The notes under the pieces: generated by a model
Told to the model about the DNA's origin: nothing
The model's database searches: none
The model's input: only the letters and a program-made list of their open reading frames with translations
Made by a program: the position numbers and the translations under genes
Shown here: piece after piece, positions 26,134-34,636 of the stretch
How the letters are laid out: each line of letters opens with the position of its first letter
Numbering within the stretch: position 1 is the stretch's first letter
NCBI GenBank assembly: GCA_044866775.1
Contig: JBIOUG010000083.1
Location: forward strand, 21,378-85,377
DNA: 64,000 nucleotides
Reading direction: 5' to 3'
DNA from: DASUNQ01 sp044866775
GTDB lineage: Bacteria; Acidobacteriota; Thermoanaerobaculia; Multivoradales; UBA5704

Positions 26134-28721
26134 CTCTGATCCCTAGTCTCGTCTTCTCGACCCGCAGTCCCCACCCGCAGAGCGGGTCCGACTTCGTCCG
26201 CGAGATTGTAGCCGAGAGCGCGGGGATCGGCGACGAGGTGCGGGCCGAGTTTGGGCGCCGCGCCGATATCGCCGGCTCAATCCTGCAACATGAGTTCTCT
26301 TCCCCAGTCTACATGTTCTCTCCCCTGAACCGAGAGAGCTGGCTGCTGTGCCGGGCGGTGAGCCTCGGCCTCTATCGCAAAGGGAGCAACCAGCTCCTGA
26401 TCCACGGCGTCGTCCTGGCGGAGGAGCACCTCGAAGCGCTTGGCGGAAACCCGCTGTTGTTGGACCGGCAGGACGTCCGCCACGAGTGCGGGCTCTCCTT
26501 CGTCGATAGGCATCCGAGGACCGAGCGGCGGCTGAGCGCCCTGCCCTTCGACGCGCGAGTAGCGGGGCGTTGTCGGGAGCTCAACCGAGAGCACCTGGAG
26601 AAGCTCGACAGGTCCATTCGCAACGACTGGCTCGCCTCCGCCTATGACGCGCTGGCGGATGGCCAACGGGTTGGCCTCGCCACCAATTCCCACGTGCCGT
26701 CGCTGGCAGAAGCCCTGCTCCTCCACTTTCATCCTGACGACCGGATGGAGCTGTCGTTCCACACCTTCTATTCCCACAGCCGGCCACTCGACTATCGCCT
26801 GCTCGTGCTTGCCCCCGAGGACATGTCGATGGTGCGGGGGCAGTTCCGCGACCTGCGGCTGCTTGACCTTACCGCGCCTTCGCCGGAAATCGCTACCGAA
26901 GGCCTGGGTGGCCGCGCCGTGCGCCTACGCCGGGGTTCAATTGACGCCTTCTTGCGAACCGTCCAAGCCCATCGCCTCACATATTGGTCATGCCGCATCC
27001 TGCCGCCCCTCACCGGCAAAGATGCTGACATCTGTCTGCGCGACGGTCTTGGAGAACCCCTGACTGCTGCCGAGCGTCGGCGGCTGCAAGAGCTGGAAGG
27101 GCGCGGTGAGAGCGGGCTGCGCTACAAGGTCACCTCGCTCGCACGTACCTGGAGGGAGCAGCCGCGAGAATTTCCGGAGCGACTTGCCGAAGTAGCAGAC
27201 ACGAAGAGCCGGGTGGCATTGAAGGAGCTTCTCGACTTTCTCGAGACGCCGCCGGTCGGCTGGGACGAGCGGTGGTGCCTGTTGACGCTGCTGCTGCACG
27301 AGGAGGGCTTTCAGCCGGGTGAGGAATGGCGGGCGGAGCGGCAACGGGCTTGGCGGCTGCTGATGCCGGCTGGCCAGTTCAAGGAGTTCCTTGGCACGCT
27401 CAGCAGCGAGCAGGCGAGGTGGGCGGAGCCGCTTTTGCTGGCGTACGTACTGGATAAGCTGGAGCCCGTCGGCTACACACTCCCGGTCCCGCCATATTGG
27501 GAGACGCTCGTCGAGTGGCTCGGGCGCCGAGGGCGGCTTGGAGCTCTTCTCGGCGGCATCGAGGAGGCCCTACCCAGGATCGTAGGGGAGGCGGCTTCGA
27601 GCGCCTGGGAGCGATTGCAGCGGCTACTGTCAGAAGCGGCCCTGCCCGGCGAGGCTCTGCGCATTTTCTTCCAACGGCATCGGCCGCTGCTCTCGGCCGC
27701 CGAGGCCGCTGCGGCGACGCGTGAAGCGCTCCAGTGGTGGCTCGTGCAGGGGAGTGAGCAGGACGCGAAGGTCGCCCCTCTCCTCACCCAACTTGACATT
27801 GCCGAGCAGGCGTTACCGCTTCTGGGGGCCTGGCTCGCAGAGCAGCCCTCCGGCGCAAGGGAGCGAGCCTTCCACCGACTAGCCGATATCTTGGCCCGGG
27901 TGAAACGGCTGCCACCCGCCGCTGGGCCGGCTTGCGGCCGGCTTCTGGCGCACCTGGCTCCATCGCCGGCCGGCGGAAAGGTGCCGGCGGTCTTTGATAA
28001 GTGTTTACGCGTGCTAGCCGATGACGAGGACGGCGTACCAGAACGCTTCGCCAGTGCTGCTGTCGGGGAGGCGACTGCCATGCTGCTGCCGCTGTTGGAC
28101 GCTCCATGCCACCGGCGGGATCTGGCGGCTCGCATCCAAGCGGCGGCGGTACTGCTTGAGGCGCGGAACCGCCACAGCGCCACCGCGCTGGTCGACGCCG
28201 GCTTACTCGATCTTGCGGTGCGGGCGTGCATCCTGGCCGAAGAGGCCATGGTGTGGGGTTTGGGGAAGGATACCGTGCCTCAACTCCGCAATTCCTGGGA
28301 GGCGTTCTTGAGGCGCACCAGTGTCACGGATCTCCTCGAGCCACAGGAGGCCGCCGTCTCGCCGAGCCTCTGGCATCAGGTTGGGGAGTGGCTAGAGCTG
28401 CTCGAGGACGAGATTACTATGCACCCATATCCACGGGCCGAAGACGATCCCCGCTTCCAGCTCTTCATTCGCCTCGCTTGGTGGCGATGGTGCGCGGGCG
28501 AGAACCAGGTTGAAAAAGCCGCAGTGTGTGCGAAGATTCGGTTGACAGCGACCTGGGGAAAGATCCGGGCTCCGGTGGAGTGGCTCCGCCTGCGGATGGA
28601 GGAGCTGGTCCCTGACCGCCTTCAAGCGACAGCGAGGGCGACGCTCCCGTCGCGGCCGGAGCCGAGGCGCCTCTACTTGAAACTGCCGGAGATGCTTGGT
28701 GGGCTCGGAGGGAGACGATGA
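26130..28721 (+). CDS. Large GAP1-like helical protein, copy 2
   Basis: The 863-residue product is a paralog of the protein at 21081. It begins VTLIPSLVFSTRSPHPQSGS and keeps DFVREIVAESAGIGDEVRAE and LLCRAVSLGLYRKGSNQLLI almost unchanged. It starts at a GTG overlapping the upstream stop as GTGA, and its own stop overlaps the next ATG as ATGA, so translation is coupled on both sides. The N-terminal domain is the best-conserved part. The C-terminal helical region has a similar length but more differences, which fits a conserved GTPase-facing end and a variable recognition end. No catalytic motif was recognised. Confidence 0.7.
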   Translation: MTLIPSLVFSTRSPHPQSGSDFVREIVAESAGIGDEVRAEFGRRADIAGSILQHEFSSPVYMFSPLNRESWLLCRAVSLGLYRKGSNQLLIHGVVLAEEHLEALGGNPLLLDRQDVRHECGLSFVDRHPRTERRLSALPFDARVAGRCRELNREHLEKLDRSIRNDWLASAYDALADGQRVGLATNSHVPSLAEALLLHFHPDDRMELSFHTFYSHSRPLDYRLLVLAPEDMSMVRGQFRDLRLLDLTAPSPEIATEGLGGRAVRLRRGSIDAFLRTVQAHRLTYWSCRILPPLTGKDADICLRDGLGEPLTAAERRRLQELEGRGESGLRYKVTSLARTWREQPREFPERLAEVADTKSRVALKELLDFLETPPVGWDERWCLLTLLLHEEGFQPGEEWRAERQRAWRLLMPAGQFKEFLGTLSSEQARWAEPLLLAYVLDKLEPVGYTLPVPPYWETLVEWLGRRGRLGALLGGIEEALPRIVGEAASSAWERLQRLLSEAALPGEALRIFFQRHRPLLSAAEAAAATREALQWWLVQGSEQDAKVAPLLTQLDIAEQALPLLGAWLAEQPSGARERAFHRLADILARVKRLPPAAGPACGRLLAHLAPSPAGGKVPAVFDKCLRVLADDEDGVPERFASAAVGEATAMLLPLLDAPCHRRDLAARIQAAAVLLEARNRHSATALVDAGLLDLAVRACILAEEAMVWGLGKDTVPQLRNSWEAFLRRTSVTDLLEPQEAAVSPSLWHQVGEWLELLEDEITMHPYPRAEDDPRFQLFIRLAWWRWCAGENQVEKAAVCAKIRLTATWGKIRAPVEWLRLRMEELVPDRLQATARATLPSRPEPRRLYLKLPEMLGGLGGRR

Positions 28722-30325
28722 GCGACAAGCGTGAGGGTGCGCCGGAAAAAGCATCCACGGGCGAATTGGAATCGGGCGCCGCGGAGGCTGGACCTTCCGC
28801 CACGCCGGCGAAGCCCGGTCTTCCCTGGCTTGCCCGGACAGCCGCGGCGGAGCCAGACACGGCTTCGGAAAGTGGCGAGAGCGAGGCTTCGACCGCGCCG
28901 GCGCCTGCCGCCGCGCGGATTTCTGTGCCAACCAACGTTGTGCCGCTTGAGCCATCACGGTGGAGAGAGGCCGAGCGGCACGAGCCTGACTCGCCGCGGG
29001 CCGATGCGGCGCAGGCGGAACAGCGTTTCGAAGAGCAACAACCGCCAACCGGCACCGACGAAGCTCAGGTGTCACGCTGGGCGCCGCCTCACGACGAATA
29101 TCGGCGCGACGAGCGGCCGCCAAAGGCGCCACCACAGCAGCCGCGGCCGCAGACCGCAAGCAGCGAGGCGCGCCGACGACGTGTTGAGGAGACGCCGGAA
29201 GAGGAATCAGAAACCTTCCGACGAGTGGCGACGGAAGCCGCCGCGCGAGCTGCCCGGGTCGAGGAGCGGCCAGATTACAGCGCGGTGGTTCGATCGGTCC
29301 AGCGGCACCTGAGCAACGGCTACTCGCTCTTCGGGCTGGTGGGTTACTCTGGCTCTGGCAAGACTCACTTCTTGCGAGCCATGAGTCTTCTTCTGCGCCA
29401 ACAGGGATTCGAGGGTGCGGCATGGGAGAACCTGCGAAGGGCGCGCGTCCCAGGTCTCAATGAAGCCTTCGTCTCAGACTATCCGTGTACCGGCCCGCGC
29501 GGCGAGAAATGGGTCTTCGTCGATGCAGGCGGAGAGCTTTATGCCCGTCTGCGAGCCAATGATTGGAAGATACCGGAGCGTAGCGCCGCGCTCCTCCACT
29601 CACTCCACCACTGCCGCGGGCTATTTCTGCTCCTCCATCTACAACCTGGCCACTTCCGCGCCGGATCGATCGGCTCCCATCGATGGATGTCCGAAAACGA
29701 TACCGAGATTGATCTCGCGGCTCAGCAGGCCCAAGAGGAGCTAGAGTTCTTCGATCACGTGCTGCTGTTCTTGCGGGCGCTCAAGCAAGAGAAAGGCAGC
29801 GTCAGGGAGCTCATTGACCGCTGCGCTCGCGAGGACCTCGATAAGGCGCTTCGCCCGTACCGTGACCAGGCGCAGAAGCTTGACCTCCCAGTCATGGTGC
29901 TGTTTACGCAGGCGGATACCTTCGGGGGTAGCCAGGTGGAGCTGGCCACGGGGAGCTTCCTCTCGCCTAGGACAGGGACGGTGAACGTGGCCGCCTTCGT
30001 CGCCCGTCACGTTCCTGGACTCTTTGGCTCGTTGGTCCGGCATACTCGTCGCTTCAAGTTCGACTTCGTGCAGTCCTACGAGGAAGTGTTGGTGCCCGGA
30101 CACTCCAACCCGGACGGGACGCAGGCGATGCTCCCGAAATGGCAGGTCGACGATGAGCTCCTCTCCGTTGGGGTACTGCCTGCGCTCGAGTTCCTGTACC
30201 GGAACCTAGCCACCGAATCCGGCCGGCGGCGTCACGTTCATCGCTTCGAGCTCGAGGCCCGCGCGGCCCTGCACCTCCATCGGCTAATACACCGCCGCGA
30301 CTGGCAGGGTGTCGACGTACCGTGA
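28718..30325 (+). CDS. TRAFAC GTPase with long disordered N-terminus (double-GTPase type 1-like)
   Basis: Of 535 residues, the first 185 or so are low-complexity (Pro, Ala, Glu, Arg) and probably disordered. The GTPase domain has P-loop GYSGSGKT near 209-216, a switch-II-like DAGG near 268, a strand GLFLLLHL, and a TQAD specificity motif near 397-400. It is not closely alike in sequence to the first GTPase at 17387, so it is not a recent duplicate. Two different GTPases in one operon with GAP1-type proteins match the double-GTPase arrangement. The ATG overlaps the stop of the preceding gene and its stop overlaps the next start, so all three genes are coupled. Confidence 0.8.
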   Translation: MSDKREGAPEKASTGELESGAAEAGPSATPAKPGLPWLARTAAAEPDTASESGESEASTAPAPAAARISVPTNVVPLEPSRWREAERHEPDSPRADAAQAEQRFEEQQPPTGTDEAQVSRWAPPHDEYRRDERPPKAPPQQPRPQTASSEARRRRVEETPEEESETFRRVATEAAARAARVEERPDYSAVVRSVQRHLSNGYSLFGLVGYSGSGKTHFLRAMSLLLRQQGFEGAAWENLRRARVPGLNEAFVSDYPCTGPRGEKWVFVDAGGELYARLRANDWKIPERSAALLHSLHHCRGLFLLLHLQPGHFRAGSIGSHRWMSENDTEIDLAAQQAQEELEFFDHVLLFLRALKQEKGSVRELIDRCAREDLDKALRPYRDQAQKLDLPVMVLFTQADTFGGSQVELATGSFLSPRTGTVNVAAFVARHVPGLFGSLVRHTRRFKFDFVQSYEEVLVPGHSNPDGTQAMLPKWQVDDELLSVGVLPALEFLYRNLATESGRRRHVHRFELEARAALHLHRLIHRRDWQGVDVP

Positions 30326-32154
30326 GCAGCGGAGTCCAGTGGGGCGCCGGCGTGACCTGGTCGCCGCGACGGCTCGGCCGCAGCTTGCCGGTGCACCGGC
30401 GGCTCTGGTTCTGGCGGGCACTCGCGATCGCTGCCACCGCCGCTTTCGGTGGCTGGACGCTGAAGGAAGGACTCACCGCTGTCTTCCCTGGCGTCGAGCC
30501 CGATCCCGACGCAGCAGGCGTGGTGGTCCGGCAAGTAAGCCGCCTGGATGTGCCCCCATGGGACCCTGGGCCGGCGCTCGCGGCAAGCACGCCGCCGCCC
30601 TGGGAGTCTTTCCCGCCGCCGCCGCTCTGGCGGGGTGGATCGGTAGGGGAGGCGCCTCTGTCGGGACGTGTCTTGGAGCTGGCGGTCCAAGGGCGCCGTG
30701 ATCTCCAGGCAGGCAACCTGGAAACTGCCGCGACAAGCTTGCTACGTGCTGCCGACCTCCGGCCCACCTGGGAAGTCCTCTATTCCGCGGGCCTCGCGCT
30801 TCACGCCGCCGGTGATTTTGAGTTCGCCGCGGAGCGGTTGGCCGAGGCCGACGTGCGGCTGCAGGAGCTGGAGAACGCCGGCGCCTCCGGTCCCACTTTT
30901 CATGCCGCCCAGGTCGCGACGCGCTACGCCGCCGGCCTCGCCGCCGTGGAGTTCGACTGCCTCGACGCCATCTTCCACCTCCGCCGTTCGGTGCGGGCGC
31001 TCGACCAGTATGTCGACGCCGACGGAGCCTTTGTTCGCGACCGCGGCCGTCCCTTCAGAGTGCGCGAGGCGGGAATGGATAACCATGCGGTGTGGGCCAC
31101 CCTCGCCCGCGCGTACGAGCGCTGCGAAGGGCGGTTCCCGGACGAATACGAGACGCGGCACAAGCGGCGCCAGGATTTCGCCCAGGAGTACCGGCGCGGG
31201 AACCAGCGGGAGATCACGGACGGCCCGTTCGCAAGCGCCCTCGCGGCGTGCACGAGCGCGGCCAGCCGCTCCGCGCGCTGCTGGGCCTATTCGAACCTCA
31301 ACAAGCCGACCTGGGCGTCGCGCATCTACTTTGCCCGGCCGGACCCGGAGAGCGTGGGTAGGGGGCTCGAGCCGACGGTCCTCGACAGTCTCGCACGGCT
31401 GGTCTATGACTCCGCGTGGCTCGCTGCCGATTCGGAGCAGGACCGCGCCCGCGCGAGCACCTATCTCGGCCATGCTGCGCGCCTCGATCGCAAGGCCGAG
31501 GTGCCCGGCCTGGCAGGCCGCATCGCCGCGCTCGGTCGCCACCTCGCCCCCTCGACCAAGGAGTACTCGTTCCTCGCCGAGCCCTGGCGGCGAAGCGACC
31601 TGGCCTCGCTTACCTTCGATGCCAGCATGAAGCCGGAGGAGGTCAAGGGCGCCGCAACGGCGCTCCGGGAGCGATGGGTGAACCATCTTCGCTCCGCCCG
31701 GCCGGACCTGATGATCGAGGAGATCGAGTCGCAGCTTCTCCGCGCCGGACCGCATGGCGAGTCTCTCAGGAGCTGGCTGGAAGAGGTGCAGGCGGCATTC
31801 CGGCAGGCGCTCGTCGCTGCTATGCGCACCGAGCGACAGAACGGCAACCTCGCGACAGCGCTGGCGATCCGCGAGTACCAGGCGCCCTGGCTCGGCGCCG
31901 ACTGGCCTGCCGAAGTGTCGAGCGCCTGGGTCACTTGGGGTGTCTGGCTCCGGTGGCTGGGCTTGTTTCTGCTCTGGCTCCTTGTCACCGCCGCCGTCTG
32001 GCTCGTCCACCGTCTCGTCATCTTCCCCTACCTCGTCTACACCACCGACTTCTATCGCCTCGAGCACCAGCGCCGCCACGCAGAGCGGCGGCGGCAGGGC
32101 AAGCCGTTCACGCGCGACGAGATCGAGGATTCCGTCGTGGGCGACGGCGGATGA
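30322..32154 (+). CDS. TPR-like protein with two TM segments, last gene of GTPase island
   Basis: The 610-residue product has an N-terminal transmembrane helix at about 27-47 (LWFWRALAIAATAAFGGW) and a second near 545-572 (RWLGLFLLWLLVTAAVWLVH), with a short basic cytoplasmic tail. Between them, about 490 residues are helical with TPR-like repeats (DLQAGNLETAATSLLRAADL, then LHAAGDFEFAAERLAEADV), presumably outside the cytoplasm. The start is GTG 30322, overlapping the GTPase stop as GTGA. As the membrane-anchored last gene of the operon it may be an effector or a sensor platform. No pore-forming or enzymatic motif is visible. Confidence 0.7.
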   Translation: MSSGVQWGAGVTWSPRRLGRSLPVHRRLWFWRALAIAATAAFGGWTLKEGLTAVFPGVEPDPDAAGVVVRQVSRLDVPPWDPGPALAASTPPPWESFPPPPLWRGGSVGEAPLSGRVLELAVQGRRDLQAGNLETAATSLLRAADLRPTWEVLYSAGLALHAAGDFEFAAERLAEADVRLQELENAGASGPTFHAAQVATRYAAGLAAVEFDCLDAIFHLRRSVRALDQYVDADGAFVRDRGRPFRVREAGMDNHAVWATLARAYERCEGRFPDEYETRHKRRQDFAQEYRRGNQREITDGPFASALAACTSAASRSARCWAYSNLNKPTWASRIYFARPDPESVGRGLEPTVLDSLARLVYDSAWLAADSEQDRARASTYLGHAARLDRKAEVPGLAGRIAALGRHLAPSTKEYSFLAEPWRRSDLASLTFDASMKPEEVKGAATALRERWVNHLRSARPDLMIEEIESQLLRAGPHGESLRSWLEEVQAAFRQALVAAMRTERQNGNLATALAIREYQAPWLGADWPAEVSSAWVTWGVWLRWLGLFLLWLLVTAAVWLVHRLVIFPYLVYTTDFYRLEHQRRHAERRRQGKPFTRDEIEDSVVGDGG

Positions 32155-32167
32155 CAGGCAGGCCGCA

Positions 32168-32192
32168 GGGCGGAGGCAAGCTCTCCCCCTAC
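32168..32192 (-). repeat. Dispersed GTAGGGG-type repeat, right of the GTPase island
   Basis: This is an inverse copy of the element at 16975-16999: GTAGGGGGAGAGC, then CCTCCGCCC, on the minus strand. Its TAG provides the stop codon of the transpeptidase gene at 32189, so that protein's C-terminus is set by the repeat. Confidence 0.6.
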
Positions 32193-34636
32193 GGACTGAC
32201 TGCCCTAGCCCCTGCCACCGCCATCCAGTCCTTCGGCCAGTACGCCTCGGCCAGCGGCCGCAGTAGGTCGGCGGCGACGGCCACCGCCTGCCCGGCGGTG
32301 CCTTGCGCCTCGACGTAGATTGTCAGGACGAGCGACTCGCTCGTCGCGCCTTCATGGCGGGTGATGGCGAGGACCAGGATGCCGTGGTCAACGAAGAGGT
32401 CGCCGGTTACTTGATTGATCCAGACGGCCCCCGGCGCGGGCTCGGTGGGACCCCGGCGGATGACGGCGAGCTCGGTCGAGGGCGTGCCGGTCTTGCCGAG
32501 GGCGCTGTAGTGGACGCCTTGCGGCGCGCGGGCGTTGAGCGCTGCGAGGACGGGAGCCAGGGCGCGGGCGGTGCCGCGCTGGCCGGCGATGACCTGGGTC
32601 ATGCCGTCGAGAACGAGCCGGCGGCTCTCGTCGCCGAGCGGCAACGGCGCCGGCCGCGCTTTCTCGATCTCCTTCTCGAGGTCCCACAGCACCTCGTCAC
32701 GCCGCCGCTCCCCCGCGGGCGCCGGCACCGCGACGTGCTCGACCAGGTGCGCGTCGACCTTGCGGCCGGTGACCAGACGGGCGAGCGACTCGGCGAGCTG
32801 GAGGTTCGACCAGCGATTGCTGCCGACCCCGAGGAGGTTGGTATAGAGGTCCTGCCGCGCCTGCTGGATCAGGTTGGCGCGCAGGTTGACCCGTTCGGGT
32901 GTGACGGGCGAGAAGGCGAGCGCCACGTCCCTCCCCACTCCGCCGGTGGCTTCTGTGACCGGGGCCCAGTACCGCATCGCGATCGCCCGGTCGGGCGGTC
33001 CGGCCGCGTAGTGGACGGAGTGGCCGAAGAGGTCGCGGAAGCGCTGGTAGAACGGCGTATCCTGGACGCCCGCCAACTCGGTGGCCCCGGCAGAGCTCTC
33101 GTCCTTGACCACGGTCAGCGCCGGGCGGCTGGTCGCCGCCACGCCTCCGAGCCGGTAGCCGTCGGGAGCGACGAGCGGCGGCGCGCCGCGGTCCGGCGCC
33201 GGCTGCCCGCCCTGCCACTCCGCCAGTCCCAGGATGCCGAGCGCCAGCATGTAGCGGTTCGAGGACACCTCGAGGAAACGGCGGAAGTCGATCGGCGCGC
33301 CGTCGGCGCCACAGTCGGGGGGAAGGCTGTATCTGCCGAAGTCATAGCCCATGAGGCGCGGCGGCGGGTCGCCTCCGGGGTGGCACGGCGTCGTGAGCTG
33401 CGCGAGGCGCGGCTGGGTCGCGAGCGCGGCCGCGGCCAGAAACGGCTTGGTGGCCGAGCCGATTGCGTGGACGAGGAAGTTGTGGTTCTGGCCCAGCACG
33501 AACTTGTGGACATCGCTCTTGAGACGCAGTTCCTCGAGGTCGCCGGCCGAGGGATAGCTCCCGAGGGCCAGCACCCGTCCGGTAGCGGGCTCGAGGAGCG
33601 TCACTGCAGCGCGCAGCGGCCGTCGCCCGTAGGTGCGCCGGCAGAAGGCGCCCAGGCGGCGGGTGAGAAAGTCCTGGAAAAAGGCGTCGAGAGTCAGATG
33701 CACGTCGAAGTCGTCCCGCCCGCCCTCCCGCTCGGCGCGGACGGCGGCGTCGACGGCCGACGCGATCTCGTCCGCCATCGGCAGCCGGTTGCCGAAGGTC
33801 CGGCGTCGCAGCTCCCCGTTCACCGTGCTGACGAAGGAGAGCAGACCCGCCTCGGCGCCGCTCTCGACGCGATATTGTTCGTTGAGTCCGCCTTCCTGCT
33901 GGAGCCACAGCCAGTCGCCGCCGTCGAGCCGCAGGCGCGCGCCGGTGCGCACCGCGCAGCCGTTGAGCAGCATCGCCGGCCGCTCCTGGTAGACCTCGAC
34001 CGCCGCCTGGTCGCCGACGTGCTCGAGCGAGGCGAACATCCGCCCCGCCTCGCGCCACTTGAGCGCCATCTTCTCGGCTCGCTCGTCCCCCCGCTCGCGG
34101 CCGTCGCGTCGCGGCCCGACCCAGACGTCGCTGTAGGTCGAGGCGGGGAGCGGCAGTCGCTCCCAAGAGGCGCGGCTGACCTCGAGCCGCCGGTCCGGCG
34201 AGGTCAAGCTGACCGTCGGCTGCCCCTGGCGGAAGAAGAGCCGCCCGCGCCAGGAGCTGGCGGTGTAGTCCGGGAGGCGCTGGTTGTGGAAGGTCTCGTT
34301 GGCCCGCAGCACCTCACCCTCGCAGCGGTCGCGGCCGAGGTCGCGATGCTCGACCACGAACGGCCGCCGGTCGCCCGCGTTCCAGCGCCCGAGGTCGCGC
34401 CGCAGGTAGCTGTTCTCGAGGAAGAAGATCTCCGCGTCGCCGAGCCCGCGCGGCTCGATGCGCTCGGTCCGGCAGTCGTAGACGAGCTTGCCGCCGTCGA
34501 TCAACCGGTCGACTTCCTTGGTATAGCCCGAGGGTGTGTAGACCCGGTAGAGGCCCTCCTCGGCGCCGAAGGTGAGAATGAGGAGGAGCGGCAGCAGGAA
34601 GACGGCAGCGAACAGCGCGAGGCGACGCGGGTTCAC
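32189..34636 (-). CDS. Penicillin-binding protein, class B-like transpeptidase
   Basis: The 815-residue peptidoglycan transpeptidase has an N-terminal membrane anchor (RRLALFAAVFLLPLLLILTF), a large non-catalytic region of about 360 residues, and a transpeptidase domain with SATK near 393-396 (SxxK), SSN near 457 (SxN) and GKTG near 714 (KTG). It should crosslink glycan strands made by its FtsW/RodA-like partner, encoded immediately upstream. The GTG at 34636 overlaps the stop of that gene as GTGA, fixing the start inside a much longer open frame. Its last codons run into the dispersed repeat at 32168-32192, so the native C-terminus may have been replaced. Confidence 0.88.
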   Translation of the reverse strand: MNPRRLALFAAVFLLPLLLILTFGAEEGLYRVYTPSGYTKEVDRLIDGGKLVYDCRTERIEPRGLGDAEIFFLENSYLRRDLGRWNAGDRRPFVVEHRDLGRDRCEGEVLRANETFHNQRLPDYTASSWRGRLFFRQGQPTVSLTSPDRRLEVSRASWERLPLPASTYSDVWVGPRRDGRERGDERAEKMALKWREAGRMFASLEHVGDQAAVEVYQERPAMLLNGCAVRTGARLRLDGGDWLWLQQEGGLNEQYRVESGAEAGLLSFVSTVNGELRRRTFGNRLPMADEIASAVDAAVRAEREGGRDDFDVHLTLDAFFQDFLTRRLGAFCRRTYGRRPLRAAVTLLEPATGRVLALGSYPSAGDLEELRLKSDVHKFVLGQNHNFLVHAIGSATKPFLAAAALATQPRLAQLTTPCHPGGDPPPRLMGYDFGRYSLPPDCGADGAPIDFRRFLEVSSNRYMLALGILGLAEWQGGQPAPDRGAPPLVAPDGYRLGGVAATSRPALTVVKDESSAGATELAGVQDTPFYQRFRDLFGHSVHYAAGPPDRAIAMRYWAPVTEATGGVGRDVALAFSPVTPERVNLRANLIQQARQDLYTNLLGVGSNRWSNLQLAESLARLVTGRKVDAHLVEHVAVPAPAGERRRDEVLWDLEKEIEKARPAPLPLGDESRRLVLDGMTQVIAGQRGTARALAPVLAALNARAPQGVHYSALGKTGTPSTELAVIRRGPTEPAPGAVWINQVTGDLFVDHGILVLAITRHEGATSESLVLTIYVEAQGTAGQAVAVAADLLRPLAEAYWPKDWMAVAGARAVSP

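Noticed and set aside
16975..32192. Integrase-driven genomic island with att sites
   Set aside because: No integrase, transposase or tRNA gene was seen in the window, and the flanking repeats are inverted and also occur elsewhere (50670-50720).
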